Below, in pieces: positions 28,186 to 39,929 of a stretch of 64,000 bases of DNA. Within the stretch, counting starts at the first letter, position 1. The number at the start of each line of letters is the position of its first letter. A model generated the notes under the pieces. That model searched no databases, was not told where the DNA came from, and worked only from the letters and a program-made list of their open reading frames with translations. Position numbers and translations under genes: made by a program. The DNA comes from Cladocopium goreaui (taxonomy: Eukaryota > Sar > Dinophyceae > Suessiales > Symbiodiniaceae): positions 1 to 64,000 of the forward strand of contig CAMXCT020002688.1 in NCBI GenBank assembly GCA_947184155.2, read 5' to 3'.

Positions 28186-29200
28186 AAATCCCATCTACCC
28201 CGCGAATTGTCCAAGATGAGCCCAACAAAGCCTCTACGCACACCAGCGTGAAGCCAAAAGATAACACAAAACAACTTCGAACGTCACAAAGAATCTGGGC
28301 ACAGCTAATTCACTGTTCCTATATCCCACCTACCCCACGAATTGTCCAAGATGAGCCCAACAAAGCCTCTACGCACACCAGCGTGAAGCCAAAAAATAAC
28401 ACAAAACAACTTCGAACGTCACAAAGAATCTGGGCACAGCTAATTCACTGTTCCTATATCCCACCTACCCCACGAATTGTCCAAGATGAGCCCGACAAAG
28501 CCTCTACGCACACCAGCGTGAAGCCAAAAGATAACACAAAACAACTTCGAACGTCACAAAGAATCTGGGCACAGCTAATTCACTGTTCCTATATCCCACC
28601 TACCCCACGAATTGTCCAAGATGAGCCCAACAAAGCCTCTACGCACACCAGCCTGAAGCCAAAAGATAACACAAAACAACTTCGAACGTCACAAAGAATC
28701 TGGGCACAGCTAATTCACTGTTCCTATATCCCACCTACCCCACGAATTGTCCAAGATGAGCCCAACAAAGCCTCTACGCACACCAGCGTGAAGCCAAAAG
28801 ATAACACAAAACAACTTCGAACGTCACAAAGAATCTGGGCACAGCTAATTCACTGTTCCTATATCCCACCTACCCCACGAATTGTCCAAGATGAGCCCAA
28901 CAAAGCCTCTACGCACACCAGCCTGAAGCCAAAAGATAACACAAAACAACTTCGAACGTCACAAAGAATCTGGGCACAGCTAATTCACTGTTCCTATATC
29001 CCACCTACCCCACCAATTGTCCAAGATGAGCCCAACAAAGCCTCTACGCACACCAGCGTGAAGCCAAAAGATAACACAAAACAACTTCGAACATCACAAA
29101 GAATCTGGGCACAGCTAATTCACTGTTCCTATATCCCACCTACCCCACGAATTGTCCCAGATGAGCCCAACGAAGCCTCTATGCACACCCGCTTTCTTCC
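28186..29200 (+). repeat. 135-bp tandem repeat array
   Basis: Seven full copies and two partial ones of a 135-bp unit (starts near 28251, 28386, 28521, 28656, 28791, 28926, 29061) with only scattered substitutions. Because 135 is a multiple of three, a 322-codon frame stays open with a 45-residue unit (KPKDNTKQLRTSQ... to ...NKASTHTS). Low-complexity identity at DNA level, the absence of any other coding sign, and a unit containing no recognised domain favour a minisatellite over a gene. Confidence 0.88.
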
Positions 29201-29216
29201 TGGCTTAAGCACCTAA

Positions 29217-30710
29217 CGAAAGAATCTGGCTTCCCAGGGTCGGCATGTCTGCACCTGCAGGAAGGTGTCGGCGTCCCATGACCTGGCACTCGGAAAGGCA
29301 CACAGATGACTCGTTGCTGCTACAAACACTTGGCACCTATGGGCTAATATAACTAATAAATATAGGCACCAAATCAGGTCATGGTACCAAATCAGGTACT
29401 ACATGGTGCCAAATCCAGGCACTACTCCAGTTCATATAGGTACCAAATCAGGTACTACATGGTACCGAACCAGGTACTACATGGCACTAAATCCATAAGA
29501 CTTTTACTATAAGATGGTGTAAAAGAGAAGAAACAATGCAGTGCTCCAAACACTTTGCGGACCATGATTCGCATCAGCCATCCGACCCGACTCGCCACTT
29601 AAGCCCAAATGGGAAGATGAAAAGAATGAGATGAGAAAATTCACCATGGTGAGGGGCCAATGGAGAATGGGATGAGACATTCGCAATGTTCACGTTGATC
29701 AAACTGAATCACTTGAAGGCTGATCCACCAGCATGGTATGACATGACTGCCATGATCTGCATGTCCACCTGCAGACTATAAAAAACCAAATCTTAGCAAT
29801 CCACTTCGATCCATTTCAAGCATTAAGAGGCAAGGTATACCACTGCCATTAAGAGCATGGCATCCTAGCGGCTCTAGCTCCCCGACTTTCACAACTGGAC
29901 GCCATGTCCACTTGTCCCACAGCGGCGCCTGGCATCGTCGCTGAGGTAGGGCGAACTTTTGGCACAGCTCTGTATTTCCACCAGCTTTCACGAAAAACTT
30001 AGATGTTTGAGCATGATCAACGATGGTCATGATGATCACCATCAACCACATGACTCGCCATTACCATTGCCATTGATATTGATCCAATGATCATAAGATG
30101 TCATTGTCATATGGTGTCAACCGCCATCTTTTTGTCCTCAAGGCTGGGCGGCTACCGCTACTGAGCAGAGAAGCCAGCGTCAGTTGCAGGTGAATTTTGC
30201 GACAATTTTTTGTCATGTGCTGACTGTATTAATCATTTGACGTTCATTGTATTTCTAACAATTGCCTTGATTTGGAAAAACAATACTCAAATAAACCAAT
30301 AAAATGTCACTTCGATGGCTATGATCGCAGCCGCCGAATCGCACCGTCAAGTATACTGTCATTAAAGTCCACCATCGGGACCAAAAACATCCGCGGCTCA
30401 TCCGCGATTGTCGATTGTAGGACACCGGCTGAATGTGTCCCAAAAAAAACGGCAACGAGAAAGTCATGATTGCTTGATCCATCTTTGAAAGCCAACCATA
30501 GTGATCATCAAACGGCCTTTGAACCATTGGATGCCATGAGATGAACCAGGAAGTTCACCACCAACCAACCTGTCTCCCCCCAACAGGCTGATGCTGAACA
30601 TAGCGAAAAATGCGCCACCTGAGAATCACCACGCAACTTATATGGAAATGACAATCCAAAAAAATAGGCACAACTAAGAACCATATTCATAACGTAGTAG
30701 AGACCATGAA
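29217..30710. other. non-coding stretch
   Basis: Apart from a short array near 29360-29500, I see no gene, RNA or element boundary here. A small minus-strand frame at 29776-30051 has no recognisable feature. Confidence 0.45.
29360..29500. repeat. short imperfect repeats
   Basis: Several diverged copies of a unit near GGTACCAAATCAGGTACTAC, about 20-30 bp apart. It is rich in the palindrome GGTACC. Confidence 0.65.
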
Positions 30711-30872
30711 ATGGTTTGACGTCTGAAGAGACCATGGCCTAAGTTTCAGCCTGGCGGGGTTTGACATCTGCAGAGACCATGGCCTATGTTTCGGCCTAGC
30801 GGGGTTTGACATGTGTAGAGACCATGGCCACCTAGCGGGGTTTGACATACGTAAAGATCATGGCCGACGTGT
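30711..30872. repeat. 45-bp minisatellite, first block
   Basis: About four diverged copies of the unit with core TTTGACATATGTAGAGACC followed by ATGGCC and CTAGCGGGG. The same family forms a larger block at 37062-37610, on the far side of the decayed LINE. Confidence 0.8.
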
Positions 30873-30989
30873 AGGCATTTGGCACAAGCCAACTGAGGCA
30901 TTTGGTACAAGCCAAGCTGCGCCCACTTTCAGCAGTCTCCACTGCTGCTTCAATCACAGACAACATTTGGCATTTGGCATTCTCCACCT

Positions 30990-32960
30990 TCCTGTTATTT
31001 ACATCTGCTTTGCATTCCCCTAGGCCTTCACCTTGCCGTTATTGGGCTTTGGGGTGGTCCCACTGGTTCACCCTTGACCACTTCGCTTTCACTTTCAATT
31101 GCAGATGCTTCGGGGTAGAAAACCATGGAACTTTCTCCGGAAGAACTTGCACCCATCACCAAGTTCAGACAGGAAGGAGGCTCAGAAAGATCATCCTCCC
31201 CATCCAAAAAGCAGATGTCAACTTCACCTCCTCCAAGAAATTTGGAAGAAATTTTTAGATGCTCTCCAGGCAAAGGACATCGAGATCATGGATTTGGACC
31301 CCTCCCTAGTCAATACACTCCGAGAATCACGGCAGGCAGGAAATGATTTTCTTAGCATCAACATCCTCAATGACAAGGCTCGGCATTTCAATCCAGAATC
31401 AGGAGATCTTGAAGAAGCAGCACTCTCCAAGAAGAGACCAGTCGAGAACTCACCTCCAACAATCCTTATCAGAAGCCATGAAGAAGTACCATGAAACAGC
31501 CATTCCATTCCCCCATCTTTTCAACACCTCCAGGACGCACGCAGGCAATTCTACGCACGCACTTTCTTAGCAACCTACTACATTCAGCTCAAGCTGGACA
31601 CGCAGGACTCCAGATTGATTACATTGTAGAAGAATGTTCTCTATGTGAATACCACAAGAACTATGGCAAGCTTGAAAGAACTTCTACCAGGATATCCTCC
31701 CGCCTCCCTTTCATGGCGCAAGACATTGCAGGAAGATCTTTTCCTCTCTTCCTTTGAACTTTACAACGACCTCGACTTTGAGTACTACCTCGGCCTCCAG
31801 CTCCCTTACTCAGGGAACTGCCGCTAACTCAACCAATTCTCAGCAGAAGATTGGAAGAACTACACCATTGTCTTCCTGTCGGTTGATTCCAGAGTTCAAC
31901 ATTTCCTTCCTCTTCCACATCAATCCAAGCCTCAAGTTGCCAGATCTTCAGAGGAACTCCCCACGGCTTTGGACTTCAGGCCACTCCCTTGGCCGCCAAG
32001 AAGTTCATGACCGCTACCCCATCATCAGCTGGTTCACTTTCTACATCCCCAGGCTCATTCAGGAGCACAAGCCCGATTATGAATCCACAAACATCAAGAT
32101 CATGGAGCCAGATCTCTCCAGAGTCGACATGATCGCCTGGGGTGAGTTCATTGCCACCAACATCATCATTGCCATCGATGAAGCTCATCCTTCAAGCTCA
32201 CAGACATCACTCCACAATGTTTCAACAAGGAAGTCACAACCACGATTGAGCAAACCATTGGGCTCCAGCAGCACCATTTTTATGACATTGCAGAGAAGCT
32301 CTCCAAGTTCATACAGGACTCTGATATGCTTGTGCATTTGTTCTGATTTGGATGGTTTTTCTATATATCCCATTTCACTACGCGCCATGGCGCTACTCTT
32401 CGTTAACAAAAATCCTCTTGTCAGGAACCTTCACACCGCAGCGCTTTGGCCACCATGGCCTCACACTCTCAGAGTCACCATTGCAAGGGTACACGGGCTG
32501 TAAGGAGAAGCTGCCACAGCAGCCTCAAGGTCCAAGGCCTTCTTTCAGATTCACAGAGTCGGTAAGGACACACTAACTGTAGGGATAGGCTGCCACAGCA
32601 GCTTCAAGGTCCAAGACCTTTCAAACTCACAGAGTCTCCACTGTAAGGATGCTTTGAATGTAAGGCAATGCTGCTATTGCAGCACCATACTTTTTCAAAA
32701 GAGGAAAACCCTCCAATCAATGCACAACTCCAAAGACCCAGGGCAGGGCCCCAGCCATTGTAAGGATACACCGATTGGAAGAATACACTGTTATTGTCCA
32801 CTTCTTTACAACTTCTTCCAACTGCTTGGATCTATCAGTTGTACTCTTTTCAAGCTGGCTCAATCCATCAGAAATTGCATTCTTGCACCTCGCCCAAAAA
32901 ATGGTCTGCTGCTCTGCGCCAGGGTTTGCTGAGGCTTCCGAACTTCCACGCTGGCACTTT
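30990..32960 (+). other. possible ORF1 region of the decayed LINE
   Basis: A run of overlapping medium-length plus-strand frames (for example 31099-31494 and 31754-32503) lies directly upstream of LINE domains on the same strand. The composition is polar and Pro/Ser-rich, with stretches such as MELSPEELAPITKFRQEG. I recognise no domain. By position it could be a broken ORF1 (nucleic-acid-binding) region; it could equally be unrelated. Confidence 0.35.
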
Positions 32961-32965
32961 CATTT

Positions 32966-33122
32966 TTGTTTCTTCCCTCCCTTTCTTCTTTTCTCTTTCT
33001 CTCTCTTTTCTCTACCTTTCCCTTTCTTCCCTTCCCTTCCTTCTTCTTCTTTCCTCTCCTTCCCTCCCCTTTCTTCCTTCCTTTCCTTCTCCCCCCCCCT
33101 CTTCCCCTTCTTCCCTCCCCCC
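32966..33122 (+). repeat. polypyrimidine tract
   Basis: About 155 bases almost entirely of C and T on the plus strand, irregular rather than a fixed unit. Just downstream, CPTC...H...C spacing in a short frame (33140-33240) might be a zinc finger, but I do not rely on it. Confidence 0.85.
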
Positions 33123-33639
33123 TTGCTCCCACCAATTTCACCATGAGATATACCAACGGCAACTCCTCTTGTCCTACCTGTAATTGTTCAACTCTACCTT
33201 GGACCTTTTACAACACTCCTAAACACTTTAATCTCAACCATTGCAACTCAGAAATGGCGCGCTTGTCCGTAAAGTCTGCCATTATTCTAGCACGCCTCTA
33301 TTTGGCACTATCGCAATGGAAAACGCCAATGCGTCTACCTCACAGGCCGTAAACAGCTCCTTATTCCCCAACAGCTTGAGCAGGCGGCATGCCGGGAGAC
33401 CGCGGTTTTCCACTCGGACACATCGCCTCCTATCCATATAACTCTCCCTCGTTTACAACCAGCGGTCACGAATCCTGCCGTGCGTCAAAGGGCAACTCTT
33501 CAAGACGCGTCCGCTCCACGGAAGCAAAACACAGGCATATCCAAAAATGCTCATCGGAACGCCACCTCTCTCGCCGCCTGTACCGACAGTATCTCCTTTC
33601 CACCCTATACTGGCGGGGTTTCACCTTCACCCGACCGGT

Positions 33640-34330
33640 GCGCCCTTTGCGGAAAGTGCAAGTTAGTAAAACAGCCCAGCTACGCATTACCTTCTCCGTG
33701 GACAACCCACCGACCGCCACGCCGGGGTCGGTTTTGCCGTCCCTACTCCCCTCCTCCCCCTCATCTATGATTTTCATCGATGGAACTCCCGCCTTGCTGT
33801 CCTCATCCCCAATACCCGCCCATACAAATCATCTGTTTTCTCAATTTATGCTCCCAGTCAGTCAACTCCAAGATCTTTCCCTCGACCAATCACACAAAGA
33901 CTCCTGTTGGAACCAACTCCACTCTCTTTACTCACACCACTCTTCCTGCTAGATCCCAATTCTTTTCGGAGGCTTCAGCACACGTCTCTTTTTTAAACTT
34001 TGCGACCGGCCTCCCAGACCACATCGGTACAATTATTTCCGCTCTTGAAATGTTTGAAGATCATTACCCTCACACCAACTGATCACATCTTATTCAATGT
34101 CTCATTTCCAACGACCTCGCAATCGTATCTTCTAGGAAACCTCGCCCGCCCAACCAACTAACCACTTGCGCCGAAATTGTCCCCGATCCTCCTCCTTCAT
34201 CCTCTCCCACTCTCGACTCACGCGCTGTTCTCGACCACGTCATCTGCAAAACTGAGCACAACCCCCTTTGCCGCTCTGCCCGCTCCCTCCCAGACATTCA
34301 TCTACCATGGCATCATCGCCGTTTTCTCCT
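33640..34330 (+). pseudogene. decayed LINE: AP-type endonuclease
   Basis: In a frame interrupted by shifts, the plus strand encodes GVGFAVPTPLLPLIYDF, then HRWNSRLAVLIPNTRPYKSS and VFSIYAPSQS. This matches the middle of the AP-like endonuclease of LINEs (family pattern HGVGFAV...RLAVL...I..YAPS). Downstream fragments such as DHILFNV are compatible with its C-terminal half. The enzyme nicks target DNA to prime reverse transcription; this copy cannot be functional because of stops and frame changes. Confidence 0.65.
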
Positions 34331-34491
34331 TTCCGCTAACCTCCAGCTCCAACGATTTGCCCACGCTCAACCATCCCGTCCACCTATTAAACAGACTTCA
34401 GCCAACCAGAACGCAAAATTGGTTATCAACATAATATCATGCGCCATTTCAATCTCCTTTTTCACCCCTCCACTACTTCTCCTCCTTTGAA

Positions 34492-34850
34492 CATCTTCAC
34501 TGATGGTTCCTGTCCAGACCAGTGAAACGTCTCTTACGCTAACCCTGCCGGTTGAGGGATATACTTCCAAGAGCTCGACCTAGGTTTTCTCGGCCACGTC
34601 GCATTCCCCATTCCTGACCAAAGGCTCCAACAACACTGCCGAACCCCAGGCTCTTGGAGGCCACTTCCTATCTCCTAGATTTCAAGCCCCCCTGGTATCG
34701 CTTTGCATCTTGACTCGCTCGCTTCACTCCTCCTCGATTACTTGGCTCATCTTTGCTCCCTTTCTCACGTCTCTCTTCACAAGGTCAAATCCCATACAAG
34801 CATACCGGGAAACGAAAAAAGCAAATTCCAACGCCTCTCGCGGCGCAACT
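34492..34850 (+). pseudogene. decayed LINE: RNase H domain upstream of the polymerase
   Basis: The motif IFTDGSC starts the domain, followed by NVSYANPAG and GIYF with two TGA stops between. A frame change leads to TKGSNNTAEPQALGGHFL, then ALHLDSLASLL and KVKSHTSIPGNEK. These are the four conserved blocks of a eukaryotic-type RNase H (D-G-S, E in NTAE, D in DS, and the H..IPGNE end). In most RNase H-bearing LINEs this domain follows the reverse transcriptase. Here it lies about 550 bases before it, on the same strand. Confidence 0.7.
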
Positions 34851-35399
34851 TCTCGCTCTCTTGTTGGTCGCTTCTCCTCTTTCGCCCGCTGCCCCCACCC
34901 CTCCCTTCTCCACCTTCTACTTCTGGCAATCCGGATCAAGCCACCATCTCATTTACCAACAATATCTCCCAAATCTCAAGTCGCCAAAAAATTCTCACAC
35001 CTGGTACTCTCCAACTAGCAGCTAGCACAGGAATTGCAATCTGCTCCCCCGAAGGATCACAAGTTCTTCTGCAACCGAGCTGAACGCTCCGCTCGAAAAG
35101 ATTAAAAATTGGGGTTCTTTCACGCATCACTGCTGACCACCACTCCACATCTGCAGCCGATCACAGGAGGACCCTAAAAAGAGTCCGATCCAAATACCTC
35201 CCTCGCAATCAACCCGTCAATTATCCTGACGGCGCTACAGGTCCTAAAACCCAAAAGCCACACCCTGGGTGTGGCACAACATCTTCGCGACAAGGTATAG
35301 TCGCATGTTGATACTCCCGGGCCTTTTTCTGACCCCCTCGCTCCGCCACACTTGGAATTAGACGCCCCTTTTATTTTCACTGACATGCATTATGCATTC

Positions 35400-36700
35400 C
35401 GCAAATCTCGCTCAAGGAGAGCCCCTGGCCCCGACAACCTCCCCATGGAGGCCATCCGTTTGCTCCATCATCCCCTTAAAAAACAACTCCTTTCCCACTA
35501 GCCACTGCTTCAGTTTACGATCCGCTCCCGGTCAATGGAAGCTCGCAAAAATCATCATGGTTTACAAAAGGCCAACCAAAAAAACAGTCGCTCCCCATCC
35601 AGCCATCGCCCAATCTCTCTCGCTTACGCCATCTACAAGATTTTTGCTTCTATGCTCCAAATCAACCTTTCTAGAGCCCTTGGCTCCCATCTTCAACCAC
35701 AACAATACCACTCTTTCTCGTCCGCCGGCTTATGAAATTTTCGAAAGCCGCTCCACCTCTCTTCTCTTGGATTGGTACGCAGCACTCAACAGCGCCCTTC
35801 TACGATATGGAGCCCCTCCACATTGTACATCCGCCATCATGGCCCTATACTCCAATGGTCTCTTCTTTGTCTCAGAACCAACCAATCAACCTCCTACTTT
35901 CTCCTTATGCGGGGTGCCCGACAATGCTGCCCACTTAGCCCATGCCTCTTCATCATTGTTCTCGCTGCCCGTACTGCAGATCTCCACTCCTCTTTTGAAA
36001 CTCTTTTCGGTTACGTCCGTTGGACTTACTCCCCCAACCATCCTTTCACAGATCTAGAATTTGCGGATGATACAATCCTCATGGCTCGTACCCCAGAAAC
36101 CCTCCACCGAATTCTACATGTACAGCAGCACCTCGAAATGCGCATGGTCTCCTTTTTAACGGAGCAAAATGTCAACTCCTTGCTATTCAGGCCTCTGTCC
36201 CCATCTCTCTCTATCTATCTCTCTCTCTCTCTCTATATCTCTCTTTCTATCATTACCTCTCTTACACCTCATCAACCATGCTCCTGTCCGCACTGCGCAT
36301 CCGCTTACGGCCTCCACCCAGATCCCAGCTCTTTGGGGGAACCGATCTCCCGCCTCTGCTTTTTAATACCTAGATTCCTACCTGGCTCCTACATCATCTT
36401 CAGTACCTGACGTCTTATATCGCTGCTCACAAGCCTAATTATTGCTTTTAAACAACTTGAACCCTTCTTCCGCAACTCCCTTATCTTTCCCAAAAAGAAA
36501 TTCAAAATATACCCCCACATAGTCCAAGCCATCCTCCTTCATGGCAGCAACTCACAAATCTTCTCTCCTAACTCTTCCGTCACTCGTCCCCACCTCAACT
36601 CGCATCTCCTACTCCCGTGTAAAATACCTCGGTCACATACTTCACCACCCTGCACCCCCAGAACATTCTATTATGTTTCATTCTTCCGGCTCCCTGCGCG
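35400..36700 (+). pseudogene. decayed LINE: reverse transcriptase
   Basis: Plus-strand fragments in several frames follow the order of a LINE polymerase: RRAPGPDNLPMEAIRLL (35.4 kb), RPISLAYAIYKIFASML (35.6 kb), QPQQY, a catalytic EFADDTILMART (36,057) and VKYLGHILHHP (36.62 kb). A CT/TA microsatellite at about 36.2 kb has expanded inside the gene. Many stops and shifts show old decay. No poly-A tail or target duplication could be recognised. Confidence 0.75.
36196..36252. repeat. TC/TA-rich microsatellite inside the LINE
   Basis: Irregular TCTC and TATC repeats interrupt the reverse transcriptase fragment between its FADD and VKYLGH motifs. Confidence 0.8.
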
Positions 36701-37061
36701 CTATATCTTCTCCCTTCCGTTGTGGCGCCCCTCGGGCTCACTGGTCTGAGCTTGCCTTACAGTAACAGAAGCTCAGAACAAGGTTCTCCTTCACCGTCAA
36801 TCACCTCCCTCTCAGGGTCAAATTACCCATCCCTTCTACTCCCTCTGTAGCATTTCTGAACTCAAACAGCTCCGAAGTGCCAGCATGACACAATGGTACC
36901 GCACCACCTCACAACTCAGATTGCTTACTCCATTGGCACATGATCGGGATATCTGAAAATTCCTTGTCCCCAAAATGGAATAATCAATAGCTGGGTGCTT
37001 TCCCTGCTGTCATGCGGAATCCATCTAGTGGACCTGCATTGCGCTGAGAAAAAAACATCGC

Positions 37062-37610
37062 CCACGTTTCAACCTAGCGAGCCTTCACATATGTAGAGAT
37101 CATGGCCCGACCGAGGCTTGACATATATAAAGATCCTGGCCCACATTTAAACCTAGCGGGGATTTGACATCTGTAGAAACCGTGGCCCACGTTTCAACCT
37201 AGCGGGGCTTGACATATTTGACATATATGTCGCGACCATGGCCCACGTTTCAACCTTCGGGGTTTGACATATGTAGAGGCCATGGCCCGTGTTTCAACCT
37301 AGCGGGGTTTGACAGATGTAGAAACCATGGCCCACGTTTCAACCTAGCGGGGTTTCACATATGTAGAGACCATGGCCCACGTTTCAACCTAGCGGGGCTT
37401 GACGTATGGAGAGACAATGGCCCACGTTTCAACTTAGCGGGGGCTCACGCGGGCTGACATATGTAGAGACCATGGCCCACGTTTCAACAGAGCGGGGCTT
37501 GACAATATGTAGAGGCCACGGCCCACGTTTCAACAGAGCGAGGCTTGACAATCTGTAGAGACCATGGCCCACGTTTCAACCTAGCAGGGTTTGACATATG
37601 TAGAAACCAG
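37062..37610. repeat. 45-bp minisatellite, second block
   Basis: About twelve copies of a unit near 45 bp: CCCACGTTTCAACCTAGCGG then GGTTTGACATATGTAGAGAC and CATGG. Copies differ by substitutions and small indels. The related block at 30711-30872 lies about 6 kb upstream, so the array brackets the LINE. Confidence 0.9.
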
Positions 37611-39929
37611 GCCATGGATCCACAAAAAACCTTTGGTGGGCGATGACACCACGATGGGCATCTTGTTCGAGTCAAATCAAAACAGGGTTGGGGCCTCGCA
37701 AGAGAAACTCTAAGCCTTAAGCATCCCCAAGTAAAGAAACCCTCACTGAGTTCCTGCAACTGCTCTGCGGCAATTTTTTGGGCGCTCTCTGACCCGAAGG
37801 ACCCAGCCGGTCTCCCGGGGACTTTGCGTTTCAATGGACACCTTCGGGTTGCTGGAATTGATAAGGTTTTACGGTTTTAAGGTTGTATCCTGGAACAATT
37901 CTTGAAATCTTTCGCTGAAGCGACAAGTAGTTGCAGAACCAAGTGCCAATCTCTGCGGATATCACTCTCAACTCTTGCAACAAAAATAGGAAAACTACAG
38001 CCTCCTGGCTAATTTCGAGGTCAGCACCACAGCAAAACACCAATTTCATGGTGATCACTGATGTCGGCGAGTCGGCGCCGGCATGTGCATCTAAGTTCAA
38101 CTATGCAGAAGCTTCTGCTGCACTTCTGGCAGCGCTCAAAATTGGCGGTCTTGAGGGTATTTCACTGCACTTCTGGCATAGCTTGTGACTGAAAAAAATG
38201 CAAATGCCTGGTCATGAAAAAGGGTGCTGGAAGGGTGAAATCAAGCTCGAGAGATAGTGACTCAAGTGGGGTCATCCAGTGGTGACATGTGACATACTTA
38301 ATAGACCATTTATAAAGTGCATCAATTGGTTCTGGATATCTTTGATCTTCTCGATAGGATCGCTAAAGCACATGCACTGAAGAGCACCGCTTCTGTCTCC
38401 GTTTCTTCAAAGCCTGGCAAAACTTCACAGGGAGGAAATGAGTTCGGCAGGGCTGGCCTCACGAGGAAGGCCAGTTGGCTTCGCTTGCAAATATCCACAG
38501 CCGTTGCCGATGTTCTGTCACCGACTCGTGCGATATGTTGCGATGTTACATGATGTTACAATGTCGAAAACTTCAACCGAAAAAAGACGACTCACAGACC
38601 CTTTCGCCTCACCATCGCAGAGAAATCCGCTTGCCGCTGTCTGGTAGCCTCGGCAATCTCTACCTCAGGATCAATTTTCCCAGACAACTCGCTTCAGTCG
38701 AACGTACAAAATTGACCAAACAAATCCAAATGAAGTTACTAGCAACATGCGGTGACTTGTGAATTTGCAATGAAGCAACGGGCCTTGCGGCAACAAGTTA
38801 CATTTCCAGTCAGTTGAATTTCTTTACTAGGGGCGCCGATCTTTCTTCCTGACCTTCTTGCTCTGTGCCAGTGCGGTGTCCAGCAACCTTGGCATCCAAT
38901 AGAGCCTTCTGGAAAGAAGTCCACTGAGTACAAACTGAATGTTGTTCACAGATTGCAAATAAAACGCAACATCACGCAACATGCTGCACCCATGGTGTCG
39001 AGTGGTCACGATGTCTTCAGTGCTGGCCACCAGATGCATCATGGGGGTCAAATTTCGGTTGCCCAATTTCTGACATTTTTCCCTCATTTTTTCCCTCGTT
39101 CTAACATGTTTCAAGTGTAGGGTCAGAATGAACGCTAAAATAACTTGTCAAACAGCATCAGAATCCTTGCATTTGTACAACGTCTCCGCCTAGAGCGCGT
39201 TGAAACGGTTTCTATTTGCATTGCGTCTTCAACAACTCAAACGGACACTTTGCGAGGCAAGGAACTCCCGACATGTCTGTCGCACGACTGATCCTATCCA
39301 TGTGATCATGACATCCGTCACGTGCATATCGACGTGATCGAAGCCAACCGTCTCCTTTCCAGGTGGGTTGAAGCGAAGCAGCGTTGAACATTGAGCCTAC
39401 TGCACCAGCACCTCCCAGGACTAGCTCAGGTCATTGTCTCACTGTGCACCTAGCTGCTACTGTGGTCATTGAAGACCCTCTACCACAACACTAGAGGGCC
39501 TACATGGCGTGGACCTATGCGAAACATGTCTTCGGTGAAGAATTAAGATTAGAAAGGTCGACTCCACCGTGTGGTCAACGTGAGTTGGTATCTCAAACAT
39601 GTACTGCTCGAGGTCTCCATTAAATGAAGATGTCAAAATCCCCTAAAATGTACGGCTGATTCTGGATCTTAATCACATGAAACATACGGCAGACCCTCGC
39701 TCTTCACAAAGCCCACCACAACCCTGCACAGCTGCCCCAAATTCCAGCAGTTCGGAGGCTCAACAGATATGCGTGCATTCAATGGCTCTTTGTGTTTTGG
39801 ATCTATATCTCAATAACACTGAAAAGGCCCGACCGCCCCAAAAACTCCAACTACTCTTTCCCTCCTGAAGCCACCGTCGGCTGGTAAAGCCGAATCAACC
39901 ACACCTACCCCCTTTGGAGCAAGGAATGG
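37611..39929. other. non-coding stretch, nothing recognised
   Basis: Only short open frames without motifs. No LTR, terminal repeat or RNA gene is evident. The left end of element X cannot be fixed here; recognisable X coding begins near 39930. Confidence 0.45.

Noticed and set aside
28186-29200. CRISPR-like array
   Set aside because: Units are contiguous repeats without variable spacers, and the setting is eukaryotic.
28248-29216. 322-codon frame as a repeat protein
   Set aside because: The DNA is a near-identical tandem array with partial copies at both ends; no start context, domain or splice evidence.
29776-30051. Minus-strand 91-codon frame
   Set aside because: No domain, no splice partner, composition like the surrounding non-coding DNA.
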